From NCBI GenBank assembly GCA_003223515.1, contig QHVI01000011.1, positions 52,436 to 116,435 on the forward strand: a stretch of DNA of 64,000 bases, given 5' to 3'. The number at the start of each line of letters is the position of its first letter. Position 1 is the first letter of the stretch. The stretch is from Candidatus Angelobacter sp. Gp1-AA117 (GTDB taxonomy: Bacteria > Acidobacteriota > Terriglobia > Terriglobales > Acidobacteriaceae). Position numbers and translations under genes: made by a program. Under the pieces are notes generated by a model. That model saw nothing but the letters and a program-made list of their open reading frames with translations. It made no database searches and had not been told where the DNA came from. Positions 1-8,729 of the stretch are shown in pieces.

Positions 1-1
1 T

Positions 2-1153
2 ACGTTGCTGGTGGTACAAATTGCCATTTGCGCCGTCCTGGTCACTTCTTCGTTCGTTGCCGTCCGAGGACTGGCTCGCTCATTGCACGCCAATTTCGGC
101 TTTGATCCGCACAATGCCACGCTTGCAGAGGCGGGCCTCACCATGGCTGGTTACAGCGTGGACCAGATACCCGCAATGCAAAAGCGCTTGATTGACGCTG
201 TGCAGGCAATTCCTGGTGTCGAGTCCGTAGGACTGACCAACGCCGTGCCATTAGCCGACGATGTAATAGCCTTACGGGTGTTTACCGATAAGACCACAGA
301 TCTGCGTCCGGCAAATGCCGCCGCTTCTGCCAGCACCTTCACTGTATCGCCGGAATACTTCCTCGCGGCGGGCACGCCCCTCGTAGCTGGAAGGACCTTC
401 ACCTGGCATGACGATCAGGATGCCCCACGCATAGCGATTGTCAACCAGCAATTTGCGCGCAAAATCTTCGGCTCCGTCTCCAATGCCATAGGCGGATATT
501 TCAAAACTCCAGATGGAAACCGCATCGAGATCGTAGGTGTAGCCGGGCAGGGAAAATATCGTGGCCTTACTGAGGACCCAAAGCCCGCGATGTTTCTACC
601 AATAATGCAACGTCCATCGAGTCAAACTCTTCTGGTGGTGCGCTCACACAATGGTCTCCAGCAACTGGCTCCGGCAATCAGAAATGCCCTCCGGGGGCTG
701 GATGGAGGACTCACTGTTTTCATTCGCAGTTGGGATCAGGACTTGGATACTGCTCTGTTTGGTCCGCGCATGGCGACTTTGTCATTGGGTGTGCTTGGAA
801 TATTAGCTGCCATGCTGGCCGTGACCGGCATCTTTGGAACGGCAGCCTACTCGGTCAGTAAGCGGCTGCGCGAGATCGGGGTTCGTATAGCGCTCGGCGC
901 ACGGCGTACGCAGGTATTACAGTCCGCTCTGGGACGAGCACTCAAAGTGTTGGCTTTGGGGTCAATAGCGGGATTGCTCTTGGGAATTCTGGCGAGCCGG
1001 GTGCTTGCCTTTGTCGTGTATCAGGCAACTCCTCGCGATCCGCTCGTCTTGGCCGGTGTTGTTCTCGCCATGGCGTTGGTGGGGCTGGTAGCGAGTTGGA
1101 TTCCGGCGCGACGGGCCTTGAGCATTAATCCGCTGATGCTGCTGCGCGAGTAG
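2..1153 (+). CDS. ADOP/MacB-type ABC permease, C-terminal part (cut by window edge)
   Basis: The frame is open to the left edge, so the true start lies upstream. The visible ~383 residues begin in a membrane segment (LVVQIAICAVLVTSS), continue through a periplasmic MacB-type core domain, and end with an FtsX domain of three membrane helices (about residues 255-375) and the terminal motif PARRALSINPLMLLRE, close to the usual ADOP ending. This matches the second half of an acidobacterial duplicated orphan permease. Substrate is unknown; family members are thought to act in macrolide or lipoprotein export or mechanotransmission. No ATPase gene follows. The spacer to the next gene (168 bp) shows no clear terminator. 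Confidence 0.85.
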   Translation, partial: TLLVVQIAICAVLVTSSFVAVRGLARSLHANFGFDPHNATLAEAGLTMAGYSVDQIPAMQKRLIDAVQAIPGVESVGLTNAVPLADDVIALRVFTDKTTDLRPANAAASASTFTVSPEYFLAAGTPLVAGRTFTWHDDQDAPRIAIVNQQFARKIFGSVSNAIGGYFKTPDGNRIEIVGVAGQGKYRGLTEDPKPAMFLPIMQRPSSQTLLVVRSHNGLQQLAPAIRNALRGLDGGLTVFIRSWDQDLDTALFGPRMATLSLGVLGILAAMLAVTGIFGTAAYSVSKRLREIGVRIALGARRTQVLQSALGRALKVLALGSIAGLLLGILASRVLAFVVYQATPRDPLVLAGVVLAMALVGLVASWIPARRALSINPLMLLRE

Positions 1154-1321
1154 ATCATGTTCAAAAGGTTTGGATAAGAGTAGTGGAAGGTGGAAGAGCC
1201 TGCCTGCAGGCATGGGTTACAGGATACGGATGGAAAGAGTCTTTAGTTCTGGTGTAAATGACGCGAACAGCATGATGAGATGGCTTGTAGGAGTTAGTGG
1301 TCTGATAGGAGAAAGAGGAAG

Positions 1322-2695
1322 ATGTTGCACCTTGAATTTGAAAGACAGCTGGACAGCAATGGTGTCAAAAAGGACAGAAAACTAGACGTTCTGCTGCCCG
1401 CGATCGGCAGCGCTGGTGATGTTCATCCGGTGATTGAGCTCGGAATCGCGCTGAAGAAACGCGGCCATCAGGCGACAGTTATTGCCAATGCAATCTTCGA
1501 AGAGCAGGCGTGCAATGCCGGGCTGGATTTTGTAGTGCTCGGGACAATGCAGGAAGCTGAAGCGATTTTCGCTGATCCGCGCCTCTTGGATTCAAGGAAA
1601 TCTTACGAATGTGTTGCCGAGCGAGTCATTCTTCCTTACGTTGCGCCGCTTTACCACATTATCCGTGAACGTCAGCGTCCGAACACTGTGGTCGCGGCGA
1701 CGGCCCTCTGTTTTGGTGCACGCGTCGCACAGGAAAAGCTGGGTGTGCATCTCGCCACCATTCAACTGCAGCCTTCTATGTTCCGCAGCCTTGTCGACGG
1801 TGGCTTGGTCGGACGCATGCACATGGACGCTAGCGTTCCGCGGATATTCAAAAAAATGTTCTTCTGGCTACTCGATAGATTGATATTTGATCGCCTGATG
1901 GCCTCGCCGATCAATGCCTTTCGTGCAAGCCTCGGGCTACCTCCGGTCAGCCGTATCTTCAATGACTATATTAATTCTCCGGAGGCTGTGCTTGCGTTAT
2001 TTCCCGAGTGGTTCGCTCCTCCTCAGCCTGACTGGCCAAAGAACACTCATCTCACCGGTTTCCTGCTGCATGATGACTGCCAAAGGTTGCGCTTAAGTGA
2101 TGACGTGAACGATTTCCTCGCAGCCGGGCCACCCCCGGTGGTGTTCACTCCGGGATCATCGGCGGCGACCTTGAGCAATTTTTTTCACGAGTCCGTCGCG
2201 GCCTGCCGAATCGGTGGCTACAGGGCAATGCTGGTCACCAATTTTCCGGAGCAGGTACCCGCCAACCTGCCTGGTGGTGTGCGCGCCTTCTCCTATCTTC
2301 CTTTCAGTCAAGTATTGCCTTTCTGCTCGGCGCTGGTGTATGCCGGCGGAATTGGCACAATGGCACAGGCTATTAAAGCAGGCATTCCTCACTTGGTTGT
2401 TCCTCATGTGAATGATCAACCGGATAACGCGCTTCGCATTGAGCGCTTGGGCCTGGGATCTCGCATTTATCCGGAGCAATACAAAGCTGCGCGGGTTGCC
2501 CAGGAGCTGAACCAACTCCTGTCCTCGCCGCAGATCAAGGCTCGCTGCGCGAAGCATGAAATAGCAATGGATTCAACCGCCGCTCTCGATCGTACGTGTG
2601 ATCTGGTTGAGAACTTGGCAGGGAGTGGAAATACAGTATCGGAACCGGGGTTGATTCAATTGCATAAAGGCGCACTTGCAGTAGGTTGCGATTAA
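1322..2695 (+). CDS. UGT/MGT-like glycosyltransferase (GT1/GT28 fold)
   Basis: 457 residues with a GT-B fold. The N-terminal half starts with the GT28-like nucleotide-fold motif LLPAIGSAGDVHPVIELGIA at about residues 24-43. The C-terminal half holds the donor-binding block AGGIGTMAQAIKAGIPHLVVP followed by NDQPDNALRIERLGLG, like the sugar-nucleotide signature of UGTs and macrolide or sterol glycosyltransferases. It probably moves a sugar from a nucleotide donor to a lipid or small hydrophobic acceptor; the acceptor cannot be read from sequence. The ATG follows a purine-rich AGGAGAAAGAGG. It is co-directional with the GMC oxidoreductase 39 bp downstream and an SDR after that, suggesting a small tailoring operon (inference). 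Confidence 0.8.
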   Translation: MLHLEFERQLDSNGVKKDRKLDVLLPAIGSAGDVHPVIELGIALKKRGHQATVIANAIFEEQACNAGLDFVVLGTMQEAEAIFADPRLLDSRKSYECVAERVILPYVAPLYHIIRERQRPNTVVAATALCFGARVAQEKLGVHLATIQLQPSMFRSLVDGGLVGRMHMDASVPRIFKKMFFWLLDRLIFDRLMASPINAFRASLGLPPVSRIFNDYINSPEAVLALFPEWFAPPQPDWPKNTHLTGFLLHDDCQRLRLSDDVNDFLAAGPPPVVFTPGSSAATLSNFFHESVAACRIGGYRAMLVTNFPEQVPANLPGGVRAFSYLPFSQVLPFCSALVYAGGIGTMAQAIKAGIPHLVVPHVNDQPDNALRIERLGLGSRIYPEQYKAARVAQELNQLLSSPQIKARCAKHEIAMDSTAALDRTCDLVENLAGSGNTVSEPGLIQLHKGALAVGCD

Positions 2696-2734
2696 ATTCC
2701 CGATTAATGACATGACTCGATGATGGAGGAAAAT

Positions 2735-4315
2735 ATGCATCTTAAATCTGAAACCAACGAACGGAAGAAGAGTATTTACGATGCTATTGTCATCGGCTCA
2801 GGTATTACCGGCGGATGGGCAGCGAAAGAACTCACGGAGGCGGGTCTTAATGTGCTGGTTCTTGAAGCAGGGCCCAAAATTGAGCCCCACGAGATTTCAG
2901 ATCTGAGCAAATGGACCCCTGAGCAGCGGCGGGAAACAGCAAAAAGGCAACCCATCCAGTCTCGCCATATCAGCTATTGGTTCCAGAATCCAAGTCTGTT
3001 TGTGGATGATCAGGATCATCCCTACACCCACGGTCCCTCAAATCCCTTTGTGTGGATCCGCGGGCGCCAGGTGGGTGGACGGAGTCTTACTTGGGGCGCG
3101 GTTACTCTTCGCCTTTCAGACTACGAGTTTCTCGCGCCTGAGCGCGACGGTATCGGCGAGCAGTGGCCTCTCAGCTATCGCGAGTTGTGCCCCTTCTATG
3201 ACACCGTTGAGCGATTTCTTGGCATAGAAGGAACTTGCGAAGGTCTTTCACAATTACCAGATGGCGTTTTCTTGCCGGCTCCTCGGCTTACAGAAAGTGA
3301 GATCCGTTTTAAGCAAACTGTTGAAAACACCTGGAAAGATCGAAAAGTGATCAACAGCAGGGGAGTATCTGAGTCGCCGGGAGCGCTGCCTAATGGGGAC
3401 AGCCGCTGGCCGCGTAAGAGCAGCCTGCATGGGACTCTTCATGCGGCCTTCGCCACTGGAAGGGCTACCCTGCGTCCCGATTCAATTGTTGCCCATCTCA
3501 TTGTTGATAACAATACCGCCGGTATCAAAGGTGTAGCATGCGTGGACCGGGTCACTAAAGCGACATTTGAAGTCTTCGGCAACCTGATTGTGCTGTGTGC
3601 GTCAACCATTGAATCGCTCCGCATCATGCTCAACTCAAAAAGCCCTCAGCATCCTGGTGGCGTCGGAAACTCTTCCGGATTCCTAGGGTCCTTCATGCTC
3701 GATCACCTGTCCATCAATTTTGCTGGTGAGATTCCAGGTGTAAGCAATGGGACAACCTATCCTGTGGGCGGATCACACGGTGTGTATATACCCAGATTCA
3801 GGAATCTGGAGAAGCCGGAAAAAGACTTTGTTCGCGGCTATGGAATCTTCGGACTGCTTCAACGGCCATCGAATCAATTCATCTTAAGCTCTCTTCTCGA
3901 AGTTCTGCCCGATCGTCGGAATCGTGTTGAAATTGATGAAGACAAGGTAGATTCATGGGGCATCAAAACGGTTCGCATCAATTTCGCGTATTCCGCAAAC
4001 GAATACAAGATGCAGGAAGACGCCGAAGCCAATATGCGCGAAATGGTTGAAACATCCGGAATACCCATCATGCATCGTCAAGTTACAGCCCCGGGCGCCT
4101 ATGTTCATGAATTAGGCGGAGCGCGTATGGGGACGAAACCGGCAACCTCTGTCCTGAATCGCTTTAACCAGTGTTGGGATGCTAAGAACCTCTTTGTCCT
4201 GGATGGTTCCTGTTTTGTCACTGCTGGTTGGCAAAATCCAAGCCTGACCATGATGGCCCTGGCGGTGAGGGCCTGTGGTTACATGGTTGACCAGCTAAAA
4301 CGATGTGACCTCTAG
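2735..4315 (+). CDS. GMC-family FAD-dependent oxidoreductase
   Basis: 526 residues from the chosen start. The N-terminus has a Rossmann dinucleotide motif (VIGSGITGGWAAKELTEAG) followed by VLEAG. The C-terminus has the GMC signature ending LFVLDGSCFVTAGWQNPSLT with the active-site region ELGGARMG before it. The family oxidises alcohol groups of sugars, glycosides or sterols using FAD; close relatives include sugar dehydrogenase and glucoside 3-dehydrogenase large subunits. An in-frame ATG occurs 15 bp upstream, but TGGAGGA sits 5 bp before the start used here, which therefore fits better. No Tat signal is visible, so it may be cytoplasmic. It lies between a glycosyltransferase and an SDR, consistent with oxidation of a glycosylated or polyol compound (inference). 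Confidence 0.85.
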   Translation: MHLKSETNERKKSIYDAIVIGSGITGGWAAKELTEAGLNVLVLEAGPKIEPHEISDLSKWTPEQRRETAKRQPIQSRHISYWFQNPSLFVDDQDHPYTHGPSNPFVWIRGRQVGGRSLTWGAVTLRLSDYEFLAPERDGIGEQWPLSYRELCPFYDTVERFLGIEGTCEGLSQLPDGVFLPAPRLTESEIRFKQTVENTWKDRKVINSRGVSESPGALPNGDSRWPRKSSLHGTLHAAFATGRATLRPDSIVAHLIVDNNTAGIKGVACVDRVTKATFEVFGNLIVLCASTIESLRIMLNSKSPQHPGGVGNSSGFLGSFMLDHLSINFAGEIPGVSNGTTYPVGGSHGVYIPRFRNLEKPEKDFVRGYGIFGLLQRPSNQFILSSLLEVLPDRRNRVEIDEDKVDSWGIKTVRINFAYSANEYKMQEDAEANMREMVETSGIPIMHRQVTAPGAYVHELGGARMGTKPATSVLNRFNQCWDAKNLFVLDGSCFVTAGWQNPSLTMMALAVRACGYMVDQLKRCDL

Positions 4316-4399
4316 AGTGCGCTCAAGAAACAAGCTTCCATCACAGGAATATTTGTCGAACCATTCCATCTTCCGACTCCCCTTTTTGAGGTGCTACGA

Positions 4400-5182
4400 A
4401 TGAACATTGATCTTCAAGGCAAGACCGCTGTGGTAACGGCTTCCACGGCGGGGATTGGGTTCGCGATTGCTCGAGGATTGGCAGAGAGCGGCGCTCACGT
4501 CGTGGTGAATGGGCGAACCGAGCAGCGTGTCAGCAAGGCCATCGGACAGATCAGGGACAAAGTTCCCCAGGCACAATTGCGGGGGGTTGCCGCCGATCTG
4601 GGCACTACCACTGGAATCGCTGCTTTGCTGCAGCACGTACCGGCGGCGGATATCCTGGTAAATAACCTTGGCATTGTTGATCTCAAGCCTTTCTTTGAAA
4701 TTACCGATGAAGACTGGGAACGCTTCTTTCGTGTGAACGTGCTTAGCGGCATTCGCCTGGCGCGACACTACGCGCCGGCAATGGCGCAGCGGGGATGGGG
4801 GCGCGTGATCTTTATTTCCAGCGAATCAGGACTTCAGATCCCGGCAGAAATGGTCCACTATGGAATGACCAAGACCGCACAACTGGCGGTCGCGCGCGGA
4901 CTGGCTGAGGTCGTGGCCGGCACTGGCGTAACGGTTAACGCTGTGCTGCCTGGAACAACCCGGTCAGAGAGTGTGGAAACTTTTGTAGAACATGTTGGGA
5001 GACAGCTCGGCAAGAGCTTTGCTCAGGTCGAAAAGGAATTCACTTCCACTTCCCTGCTCAAGCGCTTTGCCACCACCGACGAGGTGGCTAGCATGGTGGT
5101 GTATCTTGCATCTGAACAAGCGTCGGCCACTACAGGCGCCAGCGTTCGTGTAGATGGCGGTACGGTTCGTTCAATTGCTTGA
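4400..5182 (+). CDS. SDR-family NAD(P)-dependent oxidoreductase
   Basis: 260 residues, a classical short-chain dehydrogenase. Cofactor motif TASTAGIGFAIARGLAESG near the N-terminus (the usual TGxxxGIG with Ser/Ala replacements), NNLG at about residue 90, catalytic Ser in IFISSESG and the Tyr-x-x-x-Lys pair as YGMTK. The C-terminus VRVDGGTVRS matches the usual end of the family. The GTG-starting frame extends 9 bp upstream, but GAGGTG lies 6 bp ahead of this ATG, so the ATG was chosen. Substrate unknown; the co-directional GMC oxidoreductase and glycosyltransferase suggest a shared oxidative tailoring route (inference). Confidence 0.85.
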   Translation: MNIDLQGKTAVVTASTAGIGFAIARGLAESGAHVVVNGRTEQRVSKAIGQIRDKVPQAQLRGVAADLGTTTGIAALLQHVPAADILVNNLGIVDLKPFFEITDEDWERFFRVNVLSGIRLARHYAPAMAQRGWGRVIFISSESGLQIPAEMVHYGMTKTAQLAVARGLAEVVAGTGVTVNAVLPGTTRSESVETFVEHVGRQLGKSFAQVEKEFTSTSLLKRFATTDEVASMVVYLASEQASATTGASVRVDGGTVRSIA

Positions 5183-5475
5183 TGGTTCTGCTAAGTTGTT
5201 GCGGAGAAAGAACTGGCGCCGAAGAAGGGACAACGCTTCCATGACACAGCTATTTCAAGAACCTGCTGTCTATGGTGGTGATTTGTCGCGCACTCACCGA
5301 GTTGGGGCAAACCGTGAGGTACGGTTCGCGTCGGCCCCAAGCCGCCGACGAACGGGGGAAGCGGTCGGCTGCGGACGATCGCGGTCAGCCGGTGCCTGAA
5401 CCCGTTGTTAGGACTTTTTGATAGGACAAGCTGATTTGCGCGAAAAAGAGAAGGGGCAAGTTGTTGATCCTAATT
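5183..5475. other. Gene-free, GC-rich spacer between the SDR and tRNA-Gln
   Basis: No convincing gene. The middle (about 5311-5400) is unusually GC-rich and self-complementary: AACCGT/ACGGTT pair at 5311-5327 and GTCGGC/GCCGAC pair just after it. A plus-strand ORF crosses the region but its product is an arginine-rich string without family resemblance. Possibly a terminator or small RNA; unassigned. Confidence 0.4.
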
Positions 5476-5549
5476 TGGCTGCCCCCCAGGGATTCGAACC
5501 CCGATATGCTGATCCAGAGTCAGCTGTCCTGCCGTTGAACGAGGGGGCA
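5476..5549 (-). tRNA. tRNA-Gln (anticodon CUG)
   Basis: Read on the minus strand, a 74-nt cloverleaf with encoded CCA. The acceptor stem is TGCCCCC / GGGGGCA, giving the U1-A72 pair typical of bacterial tRNA-Gln. The anticodon stem GCTGA/TCAGC encloses the loop CTCTGGA, placing C-T-G at positions 34-36, which reads CAG codons. The T arm is CGGGG-TTCGAAT-CCCTG, and the discriminator is G. No other tRNA gene is nearby. Confidence 0.95.
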
Positions 5550-5652
5550 GCAAAGAGGTAGGTCATCTTGATTTTATGATGCATGCTCCGGCACGTCAAG
5601 AAATCCATCTTCAGATCTTCAGTCGCCTTCAGTCGAATTCTTAACGGTGAAA

Positions 5653-5680
5653 AATCTCGCTACAATAATCTCGCTAGAAT
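5653..5680 (+). promoter_or_regulatory. Tandem 14-bp duplication carrying two -10-like hexamers
   Basis: AATCTCGCTACAAT is followed directly by AATCTCGCTAGAAT. The copies differ at one base and end in TACAAT and TAGAAT, both near the sigma-70 -10 consensus, 18-38 bp ahead of the channel gene. No strong -35 hexamer is visible, so the promoter assignment is an inference. Confidence 0.35.
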
Positions 5681-5698
5681 AAAGACGGGCAAGCATGC

Positions 5699-6835
5699 AT
5701 GCTCGACGCGATCTCCACCGTCGCCGGAGTGGCACTGATTCTGACCGTGCTCTGGGAGACGTTTGAAACGATTGTTCTTCCTCGCCGGGTCACTCGCCAG
5801 TTCCGGCTCACGCGGTATTTTTATGTTTATACATGGCTGCCGTGGTCTTCCCTGGCAAGAAAGCTAAAGGACAAAAAGAAACGTGAATCCCTGCTCAGCT
5901 TCTATGGCCCGATTTCTCTATTGCTTCTACTGGCGGTCTGGGCCTTCAGCCTGCTGCTCGGCTTTGCTCTCATCCATTACGGCACAGGAAGCATATTTAC
6001 CGGGGCAGTCTTCCCCAGCCGCTTCGGTAATGCCCTCTATCTGAGTGGCACTACTCTGTTCACGCTTGGATTGGGTGACCTCACTCCTGCATCGCAACTG
6101 GCCCGCGTCCTCACTGTTTTGGAAGCAGGAATTGGCTTCGGTTTTCTGGCACTGGTGATTGGATACCTGCCGGTGCTCTACCAGTCATTCTCGCGGCGGG
6201 AAGTAACCATCTCCCTGCTCGATGCCCGTGCCGGTTCGCCTCCCACGGCTACCGAGATGCTTCGCCGACACACCGGAGAGCATGGCATGAACGCGCTGCT
6301 CAAGGTTCTTGAGGACTGGGAACGCTGGTCGGCTGATCTCATGGAGAGCCATCTTTCTTATCCGGTGCTGGCCTATTTCCGCTCGCAGCATGACAACCAG
6401 TCATGGCTCGGCTCACTCACAGCCATTCTCGATCTCTGCTCCTTATTTATGGTGGGGCTGGAAGGCGTCTGCCAATATCAGGCCAAAATGACTTTTGCCA
6501 TCACGCGCCATGCGCTGGTAGACCTCAGCCAGATCTTCAATGCACCTCCAGCAGCGGACGGAACCTATGACCGCCTGCCTCCGGAAGAACTTGCGGCCCT
6601 GAGGCAGTTCATCGAGCAGAACGGCTTCCATTTCAGCGACAGCAACAGCGCGGAGGTTGAGCTTACACGCCTGCGTTCCCATTACGAACCTTACGCCTTT
6701 TCGCTGGCACGCTTCCTACAGGTGGAACTGCCGCCCTGGATCAACCACGGAACAGTGAAAGACAACTGGAAAACCAGCGCCTGGCGCGAGCAGACCGTAG
6801 TGGCTGAACCGATGGCACAAGAAGAACATTTTTAA
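5699..6835 (+). CDS. Two-pore-helix potassium-channel-like membrane protein
   Basis: 378 residues. Hydrophobic helices at about 4-26, 72-94 and 138-162, with a re-entrant pore segment at about 112-130 containing TLGLGD (122-127), which aligns with the K+ selectivity filter TVGYGD of Ion_trans_2 channels. The first helix ends in TIVLPRR; a basic stretch follows (about 50-64). The C-terminal ~210 residues are soluble and show no RCK/TrkA-N nucleotide motif. The filter Tyr is replaced by Leu, so true K+ selectivity is uncertain. Likely an inner-membrane ion channel. The start ATG has no clear Shine-Dalgarno sequence; a tandemly duplicated -10-like element lies just upstream. Confidence 0.75.
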   Translation: MLDAISTVAGVALILTVLWETFETIVLPRRVTRQFRLTRYFYVYTWLPWSSLARKLKDKKKRESLLSFYGPISLLLLLAVWAFSLLLGFALIHYGTGSIFTGAVFPSRFGNALYLSGTTLFTLGLGDLTPASQLARVLTVLEAGIGFGFLALVIGYLPVLYQSFSRREVTISLLDARAGSPPTATEMLRRHTGEHGMNALLKVLEDWERWSADLMESHLSYPVLAYFRSQHDNQSWLGSLTAILDLCSLFMVGLEGVCQYQAKMTFAITRHALVDLSQIFNAPPAADGTYDRLPPEELAALRQFIEQNGFHFSDSNSAEVELTRLRSHYEPYAFSLARFLQVELPPWINHGTVKDNWKTSAWREQTVVAEPMAQEEHF

Positions 6836-6839
6836 AACA

Positions 6840-6866
6840 CAGCTTTTGGCTCTTAGCTCTGGGCTT
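6840..6866. repeat. Short 7-nt-period repeat (TTGGCTC type)
   Basis: The stretch runs gcttttggctcttagctctgggctt, about three degenerate copies of the TTGGCTC/TTAGCTC heptad seen in long arrays at 47.9 kb and 50.1 kb. It starts directly after the channel gene's stop. Confidence 0.6.
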
Positions 6867-6921
6867 AATTTGAATAGTGCGAAGACAGATCTTCGCTTCA
6901 TCCTGCGAGTACAATTCTTGC

Positions 6922-7515
6922 ATGGTCACGTCTCTCAATGATTTCCCAACTTCGGCAGAGATAGCCCGCCAGATACTTCATCCTCAGCAATGTGCGTTGG
7001 TGGTCGTGGATATCCAGGAAAAACTCCTGCCGCCAATTCACGAAAAAGAACGGATGGTGCGCAACAGCCAACTCCTGATTCGCGCGGCCAAAATACTCTC
7101 GCTGCCCGTGATCATAACCACACAGTATTCCAGAGGGCTGGGCCAGACCGTTCCGGAGATCGCTTCCCTGCTGCCGGATATTACCCCGCTCGATAAACTG
7201 GAATTTGGCTGCTTTGGCAATGGACAATTCTGTTCTACGGTGGCCAATCTCAACGGGCGCAACACTCTTCTGCTCTGCGGCATGGAAACGCATATCTGCG
7301 TGCTGCAGACTGCGCTGGGCGCACTGGCGCAAGGCCATCACGTTCACGTTGCTGCAGACGCCGTGGGGTCGCGCTCAGAATTGAACTGGAAATTGGGACT
7401 TGATCGGATGCGTGATGCCGGAGCAGTCATCTCCTCCACTGAGATGATGATCTATGAGTTGCTGGGCAAATCGGGCACACCGGCCTTCAAAGAGATGCTG
7501 CAATACATCAAATAA
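6922..7515 (+). CDS. Isochorismatase-family cysteine hydrolase
   Basis: 197 residues from the ATG chosen. The catalytic triad of the family is visible: Asp30 in ALVVVDIQ, Lys92 in PLDKLEF and Cys126 in GMETHICV, with the cis-peptide region before the Cys. The length is normal for the family, which hydrolyses nicotinamide, N-carbamoyl or isochorismate-type substrates; the substrate here is not determined. The frame extends 45 bp upstream to another ATG, but the extra residues are not family-like. No Shine-Dalgarno sequence precedes the ATG; a TACAAT hexamer lies 7 bp upstream, which might mean a near-leaderless message (inference). It converges with the ATPase gene 65 bp away. Confidence 0.85.
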   Translation: MVTSLNDFPTSAEIARQILHPQQCALVVVDIQEKLLPPIHEKERMVRNSQLLIRAAKILSLPVIITTQYSRGLGQTVPEIASLLPDITPLDKLEFGCFGNGQFCSTVANLNGRNTLLLCGMETHICVLQTALGALAQGHHVHVAADAVGSRSELNWKLGLDRMRDAGAVISSTEMMIYELLGKSGTPAFKEMLQYIK

Positions 7516-7580
7516 AAGTTCAGCAACAAAAGTAAAGCCTATGGATCGCAGCCGCCTTCAGTTGCGCGGATTGAACTTGA

Positions 7581-8384
7581 CTACTCGTCTGCGGGTTCTG
7601 CCTGTCCCGGTGAACGCTTCACTCGCACCACCGTGATTTTTCCAAACCCTTCATCAAAGCTGGGTGGACGAAGCTTGGCGGCCATACGCTGAATCAGATC
7701 TTCTTTTACCTGGCGCTCACGTCTGCGATTGCGTTCCAGGCAGACCTCCAGCGGAACATCGAAGAAAACCGCATGGACCTCATACCCAAAGCTCCGGGCC
7801 ATCTTGATCCATTGCCGCCGCTCATGCGGCGCAAGATTCGTGGCATCTACATAGTTCCAGGGCATGCGGGCAATCAGGCGGGCGCGCAAAAGTGAACGCA
7901 GAGTAGAAAACACCAGTCCTTGGTAACGCTGCTCGGTAATGTCATCAAAAAGAATGGACCGCAACATGTCACTGGAAAGCGGGGTGACACCACGCCGTTT
8001 GAACCAGGTAGTCTTGCCTGATCCGGGCAGACCGATTGCCAGAACAACAACGCCTTTGGGTTTGCGCTGCGATTTGCCCGAAACTGGTGCAACTGGCTGC
8101 TGCTCCGGGACACCCGGCGGAGGCGTGGAAGGCGATTCCGGCTGTACCTCGGTCTCCACCCTTCCGGCGTCCGGAGACACGGCTTCTACTTCCGGCGCTT
8201 CGGCTTCGGCGTCGTCGTCTCCCTGAGGCTCCGAGTCGGAAATCTCATAGGAAGGCCTGAGCGGCTCAGGGTGCAATTCGTCTACCGGAGGCTTCTGCTG
8301 GCCGACCTTCCCGGTAGCTTCAGATTCGTTTTCTTGGGTTTTTTTCTTACGGCGCTTCATGCGCTCGCGCATCCAATTGCGCAT
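7581..8384 (-). CDS. P-loop ATPase/kinase of the polynucleotide-kinase-like AAA_33 type
   Basis: 267 residues. A low-complexity N-terminal third rich in Glu, Pro and Lys (about 1-110) is followed by a kinase-like domain with Walker A GLPGSGKTT (118-126), an Asp-containing strand (YVDATNL) and an arginine-rich lid (ERNRRRERQVKEDL). This resembles predicted nucleotide or RNA kinases of the zeta-toxin/PNK group. The disordered acidic-proline N-terminus is not part of the usual fold. An in-frame TTG lies 36 bp upstream; the ATG was preferred although neither has a good ribosome site. It is monocistronic and diverges from the gap operon. Substrate unknown. Confidence 0.7.
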   Translation of the reverse strand: MRNWMRERMKRRKKKTQENESEATGKVGQQKPPVDELHPEPLRPSYEISDSEPQGDDDAEAEAPEVEAVSPDAGRVETEVQPESPSTPPPGVPEQQPVAPVSGKSQRKPKGVVVLAIGLPGSGKTTWFKRRGVTPLSSDMLRSILFDDITEQRYQGLVFSTLRSLLRARLIARMPWNYVDATNLAPHERRQWIKMARSFGYEVHAVFFDVPLEVCLERNRRRERQVKEDLIQRMAAKLRPPSFDEGFGKITVVRVKRSPGQAEPADE

Positions 8385-8729
8385 AACTCGTGTGTAACAT
8401 ACCCGCAGGATAAGTTGCAAGCAAATGGAACCTTAACTGCTAGTTATACCGAATGTCCCGGTTATATCCCGGCATGAGAAGGACAACACTGCCGATGCAG
8501 CAAAGTTTCGCCGTCATGTCCAGACTTGAAACCTGCTTAGAACCACAGCTTTTCCATAGCGACTTCTGGCCAGACCCGCTGCTCCATTTCGCAGCCTTAC
8601 AGCATTTGCACCCTCACTAACCCTTTGATAACCTGAAAGGTTTCAGGTCATGTCCCTCGCTTCCTGTGTTACTCATTGGCCTCAATCCGCATCAAATTCA
8701 GGTTCTCTGTTTTGGAGGAATGACAATAA
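8385..8729. other. Divergent intergenic region upstream of gap
   Basis: 345 bp without a supported gene, between the divergent ATPase gene and gap. It contains an 18-bp palindrome (entered separately) and, at its end, the ribosome site GGAGGA 10 bp before the gap start. The rest shows nothing I can assign. Confidence 0.6.
8631..8648. promoter_or_regulatory. Perfect palindrome upstream of the glycolytic operon (operator candidate)
   Basis: ACCTGAAA and TTTCAGGT, separated by GG, form a perfect inverted repeat 82 bp before the gap start. Its position and symmetry suit a dimeric repressor or activator of the gap-pgk genes. No TTGACA/TATAAT pair is clear around it, and the binding factor is unknown. 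Confidence 0.4.

Noticed and set aside
5154..5399. 81-codon frame in the SDR/tRNA spacer
   Set aside because: Arg-rich low-complexity product, starts inside the SDR gene, no ribosome site.
5390..5420. GTTAGGA near 5405 considered as an integron attC end
   Set aside because: No matching left-end RYYYAAC core and no integrase; the hairpin does not have the attC layout.
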